From: Candidatus Methanobinarius endosymbioticus
Lineage (GTDB): Archaea > Methanobacteriota > Methanobacteria > Methanobacteriales > Methanobacteriaceae
Reading direction: 5' to 3'
Length of the DNA stretch: 45,561 nucleotides
Assembly: GCA_003315655.1 (NCBI GenBank)
Contig: NIZT01000031.1
Location: forward strand, 1-45,561
The translations under genes and the position numbers were made by a program. Positions 9,129 through 17,138 of the stretch are shown piece after piece; the first letter of the stretch is position 1, and the number at the start of each line of letters is the position of its first letter. The notes beneath the pieces were generated by a model. It saw only the letters and a list, made by a program, of their open reading frames with translations, was not told where the DNA came from and searched no databases.

Positions 9129-9260
9129 TTGTATAAATGTTCTGAATGTGGAACTGAAATTGATCCAAAAAGCTATATGGAAAATAAATGTCCTAAATGT
9201 AGATATAGGATTCTTTTCAAAAAAGTTCCTACAGTAAAAAGAAATATTAAAGCAAGATAA
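9129..9260 (+). CDS. rpoP: DNA-directed RNA polymerase subunit P (Rpb12)
   Basis: This 43-residue zinc protein is an assembly subunit of archaeal RNA polymerase, homologous to eukaryotic Rpb12. The sequence starts [12 protein letters not shown] and has Cys 4, 7, 21 and 24 (CxxC and CPKC), followed by RYRILFKK and a basic tail. It starts at TTG 9129, directly after the eL43 stop, with GGAGGGG at 9117-9123 as its ribosome binding site inside the upstream gene. Its usual neighbour in archaea is eL43, as here. Confidence 0.94.
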   Translation: MYKCSECGTEIDPKSYMENKCPKCRYRILFKKVPTVKRNIKAR

Positions 9261-9583
9261 TATTCTTATCTTTTTTAGATTTTTATATTAAATCTTATAA
9301 TATTTTTCTATTTATTTTATCAATAGCTTATATATAGCTATTTTTTATTTTTTATAAAATTTTTATTGAAGATATATAAATTTCATTATTTTTATATATT
9401 TTTAATGACTTATATTTGTTGATTTAAAATTTATAGCATATAAAAAAAAAGAGATGGGTTATTTATTAGATTAAAATGATATTTGATATTATTTAATATA
9501 TTGTTATATTATTTACAGATATTATTGGATTATTTATTAGTTATTTATTAGATTATTTTTTTAAATATTTTAGAAGGATTTTC
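9261..9583. other. 323-base spacer between rpoP and the Brix gene
   Basis: The end of rpoP is followed by TATTCTTATCTTTTTT, a T-rich stretch that may end the transcript. Further on there are TATA-like strings (TATATAAATT near 9372, GCATATAAAAA near 9437), either of which could drive the Brix gene. Nothing else is seen. Confidence 0.4.
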
Positions 9584-10228
9584 ATGTTAATATCAACTTC
9601 AAGAAAACCATCATCTAAAACTCGAGCGTTTTGTAAAAATTTATCTCATGCTCTTGGCACTGATTATATCAATCGGGGTAAAATGAGTATGAGAGAATTA
9701 CAATTAAAATCTGCAGATATGGGTTCTAAATCAATAGCTTTGGTATACGAAATGAAAGGAAATCCTAGTAAAATTACTTTTTTTTCTAATGTTGGTGAAG
9801 AGTTACTAGTTATTATGGGATCTGTAAACACAACTAAACAGCATTTACATATAAAAACAGTTGAATTATCATTTACTTCTGAAGTTCCTGAATTAGATGT
9901 TTTAAAAGATATATTTCCCATTGTTAAATATAATAATCTAAATAATGGTTCTAGTAAGGAATCAAACAACAATTCTAGCAAGTCTAATAATTATAATAAT
10001 TCTAAAAACTATAATAATTATAATAATCCTAATAAATCAGATAAAGAAAATAATAATTTTTTAGCTAATAACTCTATGAAAAATCATATTCATATTGAAA
10101 AAATAGATGATTATTTTGATGATGAAGTAGATGATTTTAATAAAAAAATTGCTGCTATTCGTTTTTACAATAGAGATGGTGAAGACACAGGACTTAAAAT
10201 CAATATTAGAAAATTTATTGTTAAATAG
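9584..10228 (+). CDS. Brix-domain ribosome biogenesis protein with Asn-rich insertion
   Basis: Archaeal single-domain Brix proteins are related to eukaryotic Imp4/Brx1 factors and are thought to bind pre-rRNA. The N-terminal ISTSRKPSSKTRAFCKNLSH, RGKMSMREL and the C-terminal IAAIRFYNRDGEDTG are typical. Residues about 117-168 are an Asn-dominated low-complexity insertion in the middle of the domain (NNYNNSKNYNNYNNPNK), encoded by AAT/TAT repeats. Without it the protein has the usual length of about 160. GAAGGATTTTC precedes ATG 9584. It sits between rpoP and pcc1. Confidence 0.88.
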   Translation: MLISTSRKPSSKTRAFCKNLSHALGTDYINRGKMSMRELQLKSADMGSKSIALVYEMKGNPSKITFFSNVGEELLVIMGSVNTTKQHLHIKTVELSFTSEVPELDVLKDIFPIVKYNNLNNGSSKESNNNSSKSNNYNNSKNYNNYNNPNKSDKENNNFLANNSMKNHIHIEKIDDYFDDEVDDFNKKIAAIRFYNRDGEDTGLKINIRKFIVK

Positions 10229-10246
10229 TATAAATGAGGTTTTAAT

Positions 10247-10534
10247 ATTTCAGAAGAATCATTTAATGCTTTAAAATCAGTCAATACTAGAATAAATATT
10301 GATTTTGAAGATTATAATTTAGCTAAAATTGTTCATGGTTCTGTTTTATTAGAATTCAAAACATCTCCAGATTATAGGTCTAATATGGGCATTGATCTAT
10401 TTGATTCTACTATTATTATTAATATTGAAGCTAAAGATGCTACTTCATTTAGAGCGTCATTAAATTCAGCTATTAAATGGATATCTTTATCAGTAGAAAT
10501 TGCTGAATTAGCTATTAATAGAAATAATAAATAA
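10247..10534 (+). CDS. pcc1: KEOPS complex subunit Pcc1, apparent AUU start
   Basis: Pcc1 is the small dimerising subunit of KEOPS, which makes the t6A modification at position 37 of tRNAs decoding ANN codons. The reading frame ends in a typical Pcc1: LEFKTSPDYRSNMGIDLFDS, then DATSFRASLNSAIKWI and a final helix. The frame is closed by TGA at 10235-10237 upstream, and no ATG, GTG or TTG occurs between that stop and an ATG in mid-protein. GAGGT at 10236-10240 is a clear ribosome binding site, and ATT 10247 is six bases on. The inferred protein has 95 residues. Brix lies 18 bases upstream and pfdB follows, the usual order. Confidence 0.85.
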   Translation: MSEESFNALKSVNTRINIDFEDYNLAKIVHGSVLLEFKTSPDYRSNMGIDLFDSTIIINIEAKDATSFRASLNSAIKWISLSVEIAELAINRNNK

Positions 10535-10868
10535 ACTATTATATAATATAAATCAAATATTTCATAGTATAATATTCATTTATAAAATATTTTATTATTG
10601 TTTATTAGTAAAGAGTATATTATCAAATTATTATTATTAGTCCCTATTAATATTATATTACTATTCTTAAATTATGTTTTTTAGATAATAATAAATACTA
10701 TAAGAAAGATATTTTTTAATGATAGATGTCTTAGATAAATATAAAGTTTTTATGATATTAATTGTTAAAGTTTTTTATAATCTCATTATTTATTATAATA
10801 AATATTAAGATATTTTTCATGATAATTTTATATCATTTATTAAATAATTAAAGAATAAAGGTGAAAAA
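10535..10868. other. 334-base spacer between pcc1 and pfdB
   Basis: AT-rich, with no frame. TTTATTATTGTTTATTAG and TTTTTTATAATC strings are only weak promoter candidates. The AAAGGTG at 10858-10864 is the pfdB ribosome binding site. Confidence 0.35.
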
Positions 10869-11216
10869 ATGGAAGTACCTCAAAATATACAACATCAATT
10901 AAATCAATTACAACAATTACAACAACAAGCTCAAACTGTAACTGTACAAAAAAAAAATGTAGATATTCAAATTCAAGAAACCGAAAGTGCTCTTGATGAA
11001 TTAAAAAAAACTGATGCTAACACTGAAGTTTTTAAAACAGCTGGAAAATTACTTATTAAAGTTAAACATGATGAAATTAACGACGAACTTGAAGAAAAAT
11101 TAGAAACTCTTAAACTTAGAGAAAAAACTATGGCTCGTCAAGAAGAAAGAGTTATGAAAAAACTTGAAGAAATGCAATTTTCTATTCAAGAAGCTATGCA
11201 AAATCAAGCACAATAA
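10869..11216 (+). CDS. pfdB: Prefoldin subunit beta
   Basis: Prefoldin is a jellyfish-shaped chaperone of two alpha and four beta subunits that holds unfolded proteins and passes them to the thermosome. This 115-residue protein has the beta pattern: an N-terminal coiled coil (QHQLNQLQQLQQQ), a short beta hairpin (VFKTAGKLLIKV) and a C-terminal coiled coil (EEKLETLKLREKTMARQEER). Start ATG has AAAGGTGAAAAA in front. It is the classical next gene after pcc1 in the archaeal superoperon and is followed by a DUF3194 gene. Confidence 0.96.
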   Translation: MEVPQNIQHQLNQLQQLQQQAQTVTVQKKNVDIQIQETESALDELKKTDANTEVFKTAGKLLIKVKHDEINDELEEKLETLKLREKTMARQEERVMKKLEEMQFSIQEAMQNQAQ

Positions 11217-11236
11217 ACATTAATTTATTGTTTTTA
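11210..11236 (+). terminator. Hairpin and T-run after pfdB
   Basis: ACAATAAA at 11210-11217 pairs with TTTATTGT at 11224-11231, giving 8 bp around a 6-base loop, with further T directly after. It overlaps the pfdB stop codon. The form matches an intrinsic terminator. Confidence 0.55.
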
Positions 11237-11499
11237 TAAAATGTATAATTTAATTCATATATTTTAATATTTTAATTTTATATTTTTAATTTTCATTATT
11301 AATGTTATATTTGATTTAAAATATAATATTTTATAATCAAAATTTTACAACACAATAGTTTATAAGCAATAATTTTAACACATATAATCTGAAGTTATAA
11401 TCTTTTTTTATAATTCAACTTTTTATATTTTGATATATTATATTTTAATTTATTATTTTTAATATTATTAAATTATACTTTAAAAGATATGGTGTTACT

Positions 11500-11784
11500 T
11501 TGGATAAACTTAAAAAATTAACTCAAAAAGACTTAGATGATATTTCTCAATATTTTTCTGATATAGCTAATGATACTATTTTAGATAAAATTTCATCAAA
11601 AGAAATTTTAGATCTTGATATTGATATTGAAACTACTTATGAAAATGAAAAATTGGATATTAACATTGATATTGATATAAATCTTGATGAACTTTCTAAA
11701 ATTACCAATGATGATATTGAACTAGCTATTGAAGAATCTTATCATAAATTAGATGAATTAATTGATGAAAAGTATAGGGAATAA
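11500..11784 (+). CDS. DUF3194 family protein
   Basis: This is an acidic 94-residue protein with an alternating strand pattern DIDIETTYENEKLDINIDID followed by two helices. It resembles the archaeal DUF3194 proteins, which have no known function and are often encoded after prefoldin beta. The start is TTG 11500, with ATGGTG at 11489-11494 as ribosome binding site. It closes the recognisable superoperon. The spacer of 283 bases to pfdB contains only T-rich sequence. Confidence 0.7.
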   Translation: MDKLKKLTQKDLDDISQYFSDIANDTILDKISSKEILDLDIDIETTYENEKLDINIDIDINLDELSKITNDDIELAIEESYHKLDELIDEKYRE

Positions 11785-11983
11785 AATATTAAATATAATT
11801 ACTTATCCATTATTTTTCATATTAATTTAAATTAGTTAGTATTTAATCTGGTTATTTTGGCCAATTTTTTCTTTAATAGATATTATATATCTTATTATTT
11901 ATTTTTCAAATTTATTATTTTATTATTTATTTTCAATTTTATTTTAATTTTTTCAAGTGTATTTTATAAAAAATCAAATAAAC

Positions 11984-11992
11984 TTTATATAC
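11984..11992 (+). promoter_or_regulatory. Orphan TATA box
   Basis: TTTATATAC preceded by AAATAAAC is one of the best archaeal promoters in the window. Predicted initiation is near 12015, in GGGTCC. No gene begins within the next 600 bases. Confidence 0.45.
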
Positions 11993-12377
11993 TATGAAGT
12001 TAATATCATGTTTAAGGGTCCATACCTTAGTTTATCATTTGAGTGAATTAATTAATTATTGTAGATAAAGATTATAATCCCTTTTCTATTATTAATTGAC
12101 TATTTTTTTACATATTTTATTGTATATTTTCGTTTATTGGATATATTGGGAATTTTTAATATATAATTTAAACTAAATATTAACTATATAATATTAGATA
12201 TATCTATGATTCTCTTGATTTTGATATAATTTTTTATTTCTAATTTTAATAATTTGATAATATTTGTATTTTTATTATATTCCATTGATTATTTTTAATT
12301 TTGATGTTTTATTATTCATTGAATTTTTTATTTTTTTATTTTTTTTATATATTATAATAATTTATTTTTATAATAAA

Positions 12378-12415
12378 AATTTACTTTTAAGAATTTTATT
12401 TCTTAAAAGTAAATT
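12378..12415. repeat. Perfect 16-bp inverted repeat (6-base loop)
   Basis: AATTTACTTTTAAGAA at 12378-12393 and its exact reverse complement at 12400-12415 flank TTTTAT. It is the longest perfect hairpin noticed in the window. It is not followed by a T-run on either strand, so it is not an obvious terminator. Confidence 0.7.
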
Positions 12416-12656
12416 AAAAAATTATTATTTATAAAACATTTTTACACAAAATATAAATAGAATAAATTTAAAAATAAAGACTATAATAATATTATATTAA
12501 TTTAAGTGGTTTTATAAGCATTAATATGAATATAATATTTTTATCTTTATTATAATTGAATATTTCATTGTTATTTTGATAAATTAGAATACTGAAATAT
12601 AGAAAAATATAAAAAATATAATTTTTTTATTCTAATTTTAATTAATATATGATAAA

Positions 12657-13379
12657 ATGAAAAGATCTACTTTAATCACAATCATAATGGCTATTATCCT
12701 TATTTTTGGAGCTTATTTGTGGCTCATGTCTCAAATTAGTTTAATTGAACCTGTAGGACGGCTTAGTGTAACAAAACTTGGTAATCCTGACATGTTTCCT
12801 AATCATGGGAATGCTGCAGTTTTAGGTGAATATGCAGCTAAAACAGGTTCAAAATGTGTTTTGGTTGTACATTATGGTGGTGACTCTAACTATCGCCAAT
12901 TCCATCAAGAAAGCTTTTTATCTGCTTCGGGGGAGGTTAAAGTACTTGAATTAGCTTTTATTGATCCTTCGACATATAAAACTTACGTTGATTGGGGAGA
13001 AGTCATTTATAGTTTTTTATTTGGAGTACCTGAAGATAGATATACATATCGTGCTGATGGGATTTTTTTTGAAACTTTTGATGAAGCTTTGATGTACATT
13101 GATACTGAAGCTCAAAATTATGGTCAAGAAGGTCCAATTCCTATGTTTTATCATGGAACTGTTAGAACAGGAGGTCCTTATCTTAATCCAGGATGTGGAT
13201 TCCCATTGTATACTCAAATTTCATGGAAAGAATATGGTAGATTTGGGGCTTATTATTATATTGCCAAAGGTTTAATATGGCCTTATTTATCTAATAAGTA
13301 TTATCCTTATGAAATCAGCCATTTATCTGACCTACAAAAGTTATATAATGAGGGTAAATTGGATTATACAATTACATAA
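12657..13379 (+). CDS. Unrecognised membrane-anchored extracellular protein
   Basis: I do not recognise this 240-residue protein. Residues 5-27 form a single N-terminal membrane anchor or signal sequence (LITIIMAIILIFGAYLWLM); the remainder looks like one folded extracytoplasmic domain rich in Tyr, Phe and Trp, with few charged repeats. It has only two Cys after the anchor (about residues 63 and 180). No catalytic motif was seen. It lies just upstream of the feo regulatory region and in the same direction but has its own long spacer. Its codon choice is less A/T-extreme than that of many neighbours. ATATATGATAAA before the ATG gives no clear ribosome binding site. Confidence 0.7.
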   Translation: MKRSTLITIIMAIILIFGAYLWLMSQISLIEPVGRLSVTKLGNPDMFPNHGNAAVLGEYAAKTGSKCVLVVHYGGDSNYRQFHQESFLSASGEVKVLELAFIDPSTYKTYVDWGEVIYSFLFGVPEDRYTYRADGIFFETFDEALMYIDTEAQNYGQEGPIPMFYHGTVRTGGPYLNPGCGFPLYTQISWKEYGRFGAYYYIAKGLIWPYLSNKYYPYEISHLSDLQKLYNEGKLDYTIT

Positions 13380-13640
13380 TTTTTACTTTACTTTATTTTA
13401 CTTTAATTTAATTTTTATCTAATTTACGTTAAATTATGTCTTTTAATTTAGCTTTTAATTTTTAACACTTAATTTTATTCCTTAATTTATATTTTTATTC
13501 ATTTTATTGATTTGTTTAATTGTTTAAAGTATAAAATTTTCTTTTAAATAATAAATTTTAAATATTAATTTATATAATCATATTATATTTTAAATTTTTT
13601 AAATATTAAGAGTATGATTTACAGCTTATTCTTCACATTA

Positions 13641-13656
13641 TTTTGGTGAACCTAAA
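13641..13656. promoter_or_regulatory. Fe-regulator operator box 1
   Basis: TTTTGG-TGAA-CCTAAA matches the TTTAGG-N4-CCTAAA palindrome with one mismatch. It lies immediately upstream of the first TATA box. The shape resembles DtxR/IdeR-family sites (TTAGG...CCTAA). Confidence 0.6.
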
Positions 13657-13658
13657 CC

Positions 13659-13667
13659 TTTATATAT
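13659..13667 (+). promoter_or_regulatory. Distal feo TATA box
   Basis: TTTATATAT directly follows operator box 1; the predicted start falls within operator box 2. It lies 91 bases upstream of the proximal TATA box. Confidence 0.55.
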
Positions 13668-13691
13668 GATAAACTGATTATATTATTTTAG

Positions 13692-13709
13692 ATTTAGGCA
13701 TTCCTAAAT
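13692..13709. promoter_or_regulatory. Fe-regulator operator box 2
   Basis: ATTTAGG-CATT-CCTAAAT is a perfect 18-bp palindrome, the best copy of the motif. Repressor bound here would cover the start site of the distal promoter. Confidence 0.7.
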
Positions 13710-13721
13710 TCATTTGAATAA

Positions 13722-13747
13722 TTTTTGTTCACCTAAGTTTTACCTAA
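13722..13747. promoter_or_regulatory. Degenerate operator 3 with two ACCTAA half sites
   Basis: TTTTTG-TTCA-CCTAAG at 13722-13737 is a degenerate copy, and a second ACCTAA follows at 13742-13747. The two half sites are 11 bases apart, one helical turn, and end just before the proximal TATA box. Confidence 0.45.
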
Positions 13748-13750
13748 AAA

Positions 13751-13758
13751 TTTATATA
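13751..13758 (+). promoter_or_regulatory. Proximal feo TATA box
   Basis: TTTATATA lies about 130 bases before the feoA ATG. The predicted start is near 13783, inside operator box 4. Confidence 0.6.
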
Positions 13759-13784
13759 CTAATTATTAGTAATATAAACATGTG

Positions 13785-13800
13785 TTTAGGTGCTCCTAAA
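13785..13800. promoter_or_regulatory. Fe-regulator operator box 4
   Basis: TTTAGG-TGCT-CCTAAA is a perfect palindrome, about 28 bases from box 5 and about 92 bases from box 2. Confidence 0.7.
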
Positions 13801-13811
13801 TATAAACTTAT

Positions 13812-13829
13812 ATTTAGGCATTACTAAAT
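13812..13829. promoter_or_regulatory. Fe-regulator operator box 5
   Basis: ATTTAGG-CATT-ACTAAAT has one mismatch and shares the CATT centre with box 2. It lies in the feoA leader, where binding would block elongation or act with box 4. Confidence 0.6.
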
Positions 13830-13882
13830 TAACTTCATGTTATATCTTCTTATTAAATTAATAAAAAACTGTAGGTGAAAAT

Positions 13883-14137
13883 ATGGAGGAGAAAAAAATT
13901 AACTCAATTAAAACTTTAAACGAACTTAAAAATGGGGAAAAAGGAACTATTGTTTCTTTTTCTGATGAGGGGGATGTTGAATTAAAAAGACATCTTTTAG
14001 GTATGGGTTTTGTTAAAGGTTCTGAAATTACTTTAGAAAAAGTTGCTCCTTTGGGAGATCCTATTAAACTTCGGTTAAAAGGATATTCTGTATGTCTTCG
14101 TAAAAACGAAGCAGAAAATATCAAAGTTCAAATATAA
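13883..14137 (+). CDS. feoA: Ferrous iron transport protein FeoA
   Basis: FeoA is a small cytoplasmic SH3-like protein needed for FeoB-dependent Fe(II) uptake. The 84 residues contain LNELKNGEKGTIVSF, LKRHLLGMGFVKGSEITLEK and the C-terminal LRLKGYSVCLRKNEAENI, which are family hallmarks. ATG 13883 follows TAGGTGAAAAT. feoB begins 143 bases downstream. The upstream array of palindromes suggests repression when iron is plentiful. Confidence 0.95.
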   Translation: MEEKKINSIKTLNELKNGEKGTIVSFSDEGDVELKRHLLGMGFVKGSEITLEKVAPLGDPIKLRLKGYSVCLRKNEAENIKVQI

Positions 14138-14280
14138 GTTTATATTTTAGTTTATAAATTAAATATATAAATATGTTTTGTTTTGTTCAATAGGTTATAT
14201 TAATTATTAAAGCATAAAATTAATTTATACTTGATTGTCCATAATTTATTTTGCTATTAATTATTTAAGGTGGAAAATTA

Positions 14281-16296
14281 ATGAATAATATTAAAATAGG
14301 GTTGGCTGGAAATCCTAACGTGGGTAAAACTACTTTATTTAATCAGTTAACTGGTCTTAGACAACATGTCGGGAACTGGCCAGGGAAAACTGTAGAAAAA
14401 GCAGAAGGTCATTTAAATTTCGATAATTCGAGAATTGATGTTATTGATCTTCCAGGTAACTATGCTCTCAGTGCCCATTCTATTGAAGAAATTGTTTCTA
14501 GAGATTTTATTGTTGATGAAGAATCAGATGTTATTGTAAATGTCATTGATGCAGCAAATCTTGAAAGAAACTTATATTTAACAACTCAAATGATGGAGCT
14601 TGGTGCAAATTTAGTCATTGCTCTTAATATGAATAAATTCGCTAAAAAGAGAGAATATGAAATTAATGTAAAAGAACTATCAGAACTTTTAGGAGTGCCT
14701 GTTGTAGAAATTGAAGCTACAGACAGTACTAGTAAAGAAGAATTATTAAAAGTTGTTGAAAAAGCTGCTAATAATCCTATAGACAGTAGTAAAAAGTTAG
14801 TTTATGGTGCAGAATTAGATGAACATATAAAAGATTTAGAAAATCTTATTGAAGAAAATAATCAATTATCGGATGTTCCATCTTCATGGACTGTTATAAA
14901 ACTTCTAGAAAATGATGATATTGTTGTTGAAAAAGTTAAAACTCTTCCTAATTTCATTGAAATATTTAATGAAGTAGATAAAGTAAAAAAACATCTCAAA
15001 AATGTTTATAATGAAAATAGTGAAGAGGTCATTGCAAATTATAGATATTCATTTATTGATGGATTGATCAAAGAATCAGTTGTTAAACCTGATGTTGAAA
15101 AACCATCATTTACAGAAAAATTAGATAAATTTATAACTAATAGAATTTTAGGTATTCCTATATTCTTAGTAATCTTATGGGTTATATTTCAAATAACCTT
15201 TACTATTGGGGTTCCGTTCCAAAATTTAATTGATGAAGGATTTACACTCCTTGGGGAAGGTATATTAGCCGTACTCGGTGAAACATGGCTTTCATCATTA
15301 TTAGTTGATGGTATCATCGGCGGAGTTGGTGGGGTACTGACGTTCTTGCCTGTTATATTTTTAATGTTTCTGGGAATCAGTATCCTTGAAGATTCAGGAT
15401 ATCTTGCAAGAGCTGCATTTGTAATGGATAAAGTAATGCATAAATTAGTTGGATTGCATGGTAAAGCATTTATACCGATGATTTTGGGATTTGGTTGTGG
15501 TGTTCCTGCAATAATGGCTACAAGAACCATGGAATATGAAAGAGATAGACTTTTAACTATGATGATTGTCCCATTCATGTCTTGTACTGCTCGATTACCT
15601 GTTTATGCTTTATTTGTAGCTGCTTTCTTTACTGCTTATCAAGGAGAAATCACATTATCTTTGTATATTTTAGGAATAATTGTTGCTATAATTGTAGCAG
15701 CTATACTAAAACGTACAACTTTTAAAGGTGTAAGCACTCCATTTGTTATGGAATTACCTTCTTATAAGGTTCCTTCTGTAAAAGGTGTATTGATACACAG
15801 TTGGGAAAAAGGATACAGTTTCATAAAAAAAGCAGGGACAATTATTCTTTTAGCTTCTGTTGTCATATGGGCATTAAGTAGTTTGCCTGTCGGAGTTGAA
15901 TACGGAACACAAGAGAGTGTCATTGGACAAATTGGTACAACAATCTCTCCAATACTCGCCCCACTCGGTTTCGGCGAATGGCAAGCTTTAGTATCTTTGA
16001 TATTTGGTGTTGTAGCTAAGGAGTTGGTTGTAGGAACTTTCAGTTCCTTGTTCGGAGGAGCCGAGGAAGGAGCCGGCATAGAGTCGGCGATACATGAACT
16101 GTTCACACCACTTTCAGCATATGCTTTTATGGCATTTGTATTGTTATATGTCCCATGTTTCGCAGCTATTGGTGCTGTAAGACAGGAAACAAACTCTTGG
16201 AAGTGGCCTTTGGCTATGGTAGCTATTACTACAATAACAGCATATATCGTGTCATTCATTATTTACCAAGGTGGAATGCTTATTGGTATTGGATGA
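14281..16296 (+). CDS. feoB: Ferrous iron transport protein FeoB
   Basis: FeoB is the membrane Fe(II) transporter with an N-terminal GTPase. The G domain shows G1 GNPNVGKT (residues 10-17), G3 DLPGNY (57-61) and G4 NMNK (116-119). The membrane part, from about residue 287, contains the two Gate motifs with conserved Cys: [16 protein letters not shown] and [17 protein letters not shown]. Length, 671 residues, is at the short end of normal. AAGGTGGAAAATTA precedes the ATG. From about 15870 to 16100 the codons become noticeably richer in G/C (CTCGCC, GGAGCCGAG, GAGTCGGCG) than in surrounding genes, which may mark recombination or transfer. Confidence 0.97.
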   Translation: MNNIKIGLAGNPNVGKTTLFNQLTGLRQHVGNWPGKTVEKAEGHLNFDNSRIDVIDLPGNYALSAHSIEEIVSRDFIVDEESDVIVNVIDAANLERNLYLTTQMMELGANLVIALNMNKFAKKREYEINVKELSELLGVPVVEIEATDSTSKEELLKVVEKAANNPIDSSKKLVYGAELDEHIKDLENLIEENNQLSDVPSSWTVIKLLENDDIVVEKVKTLPNFIEIFNEVDKVKKHLKNVYNENSEEVIANYRYSFIDGLIKESVVKPDVEKPSFTEKLDKFITNRILGIPIFLVILWVIFQITFTIGVPFQNLIDEGFTLLGEGILAVLGETWLSSLLVDGIIGGVGGVLTFLPVIFLMFLGISILEDSGYLARAAFVMDKVMHKLVGLHGKAFIPMILGFGCGVPAIMATRTMEYERDRLLTMMIVPFMSCTARLPVYALFVAAFFTAYQGEITLSLYILGIIVAIIVAAILKRTTFKGVSTPFVMELPSYKVPSVKGVLIHSWEKGYSFIKKAGTIILLASVVIWALSSLPVGVEYGTQESVIGQIGTTISPILAPLGFGEWQALVSLIFGVVAKELVVGTFSSLFGGAEEGAGIESAIHELFTPLSAYAFMAFVLLYVPCFAAIGAVRQETNSWKWPLAMVAITTITAYIVSFIIYQGGMLIGIG

Positions 16297-16688
16297 CATA
16301 ACTCAATACCTTTGTCAAACATAACTAGATTAATTAAAATTTGATTAAGATTACTATGATTATATTATTAATTAAGCTTTAATCCATATTGTTTTAATCT
16401 AGTTATTATTTTTTATTTTTATATTATTTTTTTATTCTTTATTTTAATTTTAAAATTTTGATATTATTTGAATAATAATTTTTTAATAATAAATACAATA
16501 ATAAAAAATATTAATTAATTATTTAATTATTAAATTTGAAGATTTAAATTAAGTTTTTTTGTTTTTAGGATAAATTTATTAATATAGATAAACAATGGAT
16601 AATTTAAAATAATTACTGAGTTGAATAAGAAATAAAGAATAAAAATATTTTTATAAAAACATTTCATAAATAAAATATAGGTGAAAAA
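16297..16688. other. 392-base spacer after feoB
   Basis: AT-rich, with T-runs (TTTTTTATTCTTTATTTT near 16430) suitable for ending the feoB transcript. No gene is visible. TAGGTGAAAAA at 16679-16688 is the ribosome binding site of the next small gene. Confidence 0.4.
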
Positions 16689-16880
16689 TTGCAATGCAGA
16701 ATGTGTGGTCATGAATTTGATGAAGAAAAGATAGGTAAGAGTTGCCAAGGATGTGGAAAAAAAGATTGTGAAACTGTGCACTGTCCTAATTGTGGACATG
16801 GTAATTCAACAGAATTTGAAACTGAATTTAAATTCATTACTTCTTTAAAAAATAAATTTTCTTCAAAAAATAAGAAATAA
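16689..16880 (+). CDS. Small cysteine-rich zinc-ribbon protein next to feoB
   Basis: The 63-residue protein has seven Cys in its first 35 residues: CRMC at 3-6, CQGC at 19-22, Cys 27 and CPNC at 32-35, giving two interleaved zinc-ribbon knuckles, then a basic tail (SLKNKFSSKNKK). It starts at TTG 16689, three bases after AGGTGAAAAA. It has no membrane segment. It could be a FeoC-like accessory or metal sensor for feoAB, but the family is not recognised and the link rests on position only. Confidence 0.65.
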   Translation: MQCRMCGHEFDEEKIGKSCQGCGKKDCETVHCPNCGHGNSTEFETEFKFITSLKNKFSSKNKK

Positions 16881-17138
16881 TTAAATTATTCCATTTAATT
16901 AGTTAATTTAATTATTTTAATTAGTTAGTTAATTAAACATTATTGTCCATTTATAAATTAATTGATATTAATTCTAATAAATACTCTCATAATAATCATA
17001 ATAATATGTTTCATAAATAATAACTATTATAATAATTTTCATGTATTCAATTAAATTTTCCTATCTTTAGTATATTCATATATTTAATCATATAAATTAT
17101 CTAATGAAATAAAAAGTGTTCATAATAAATTTGATAGC

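Larger units (their letters stand above)
11785..12656. other. 872-base spacer with orphan promoter and hairpin
   Basis: No coding frame of any length is present. A strong TATA box (11984-11992) stands about 665 bases before the next gene, and a perfect 16-bp inverted repeat lies at 12378-12415. Between them is the locally G/C-richer AAGGGTCCATACCTTAG at 12014-12030. A non-coding RNA transcribed from 11984 is possible but not proven. Confidence 0.4.
13380..13882. other. 503-base regulatory spacer before feoA
   Basis: The first half is A/T monotony. The second half (13641-13829) carries two TATA boxes and five copies or near copies of a TTTAGG-N4-CCTAAA palindrome, listed separately. The pattern indicates metal-dependent repression of feoAB. 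Confidence 0.7.

Noticed and set aside
12000-12100. RNase P or SRP RNA downstream of the orphan promoter
   Set aside because: No recognisable conserved core of either RNA, and the region is too A/T-rich.
12378-12415. 16-bp hairpin as a terminator
   Set aside because: No T-run on either strand after it and no gene within reach upstream.
15762-16259. Open frame opposite feoB
   Set aside because: Antisense shadow of a conserved transporter; no start signal.
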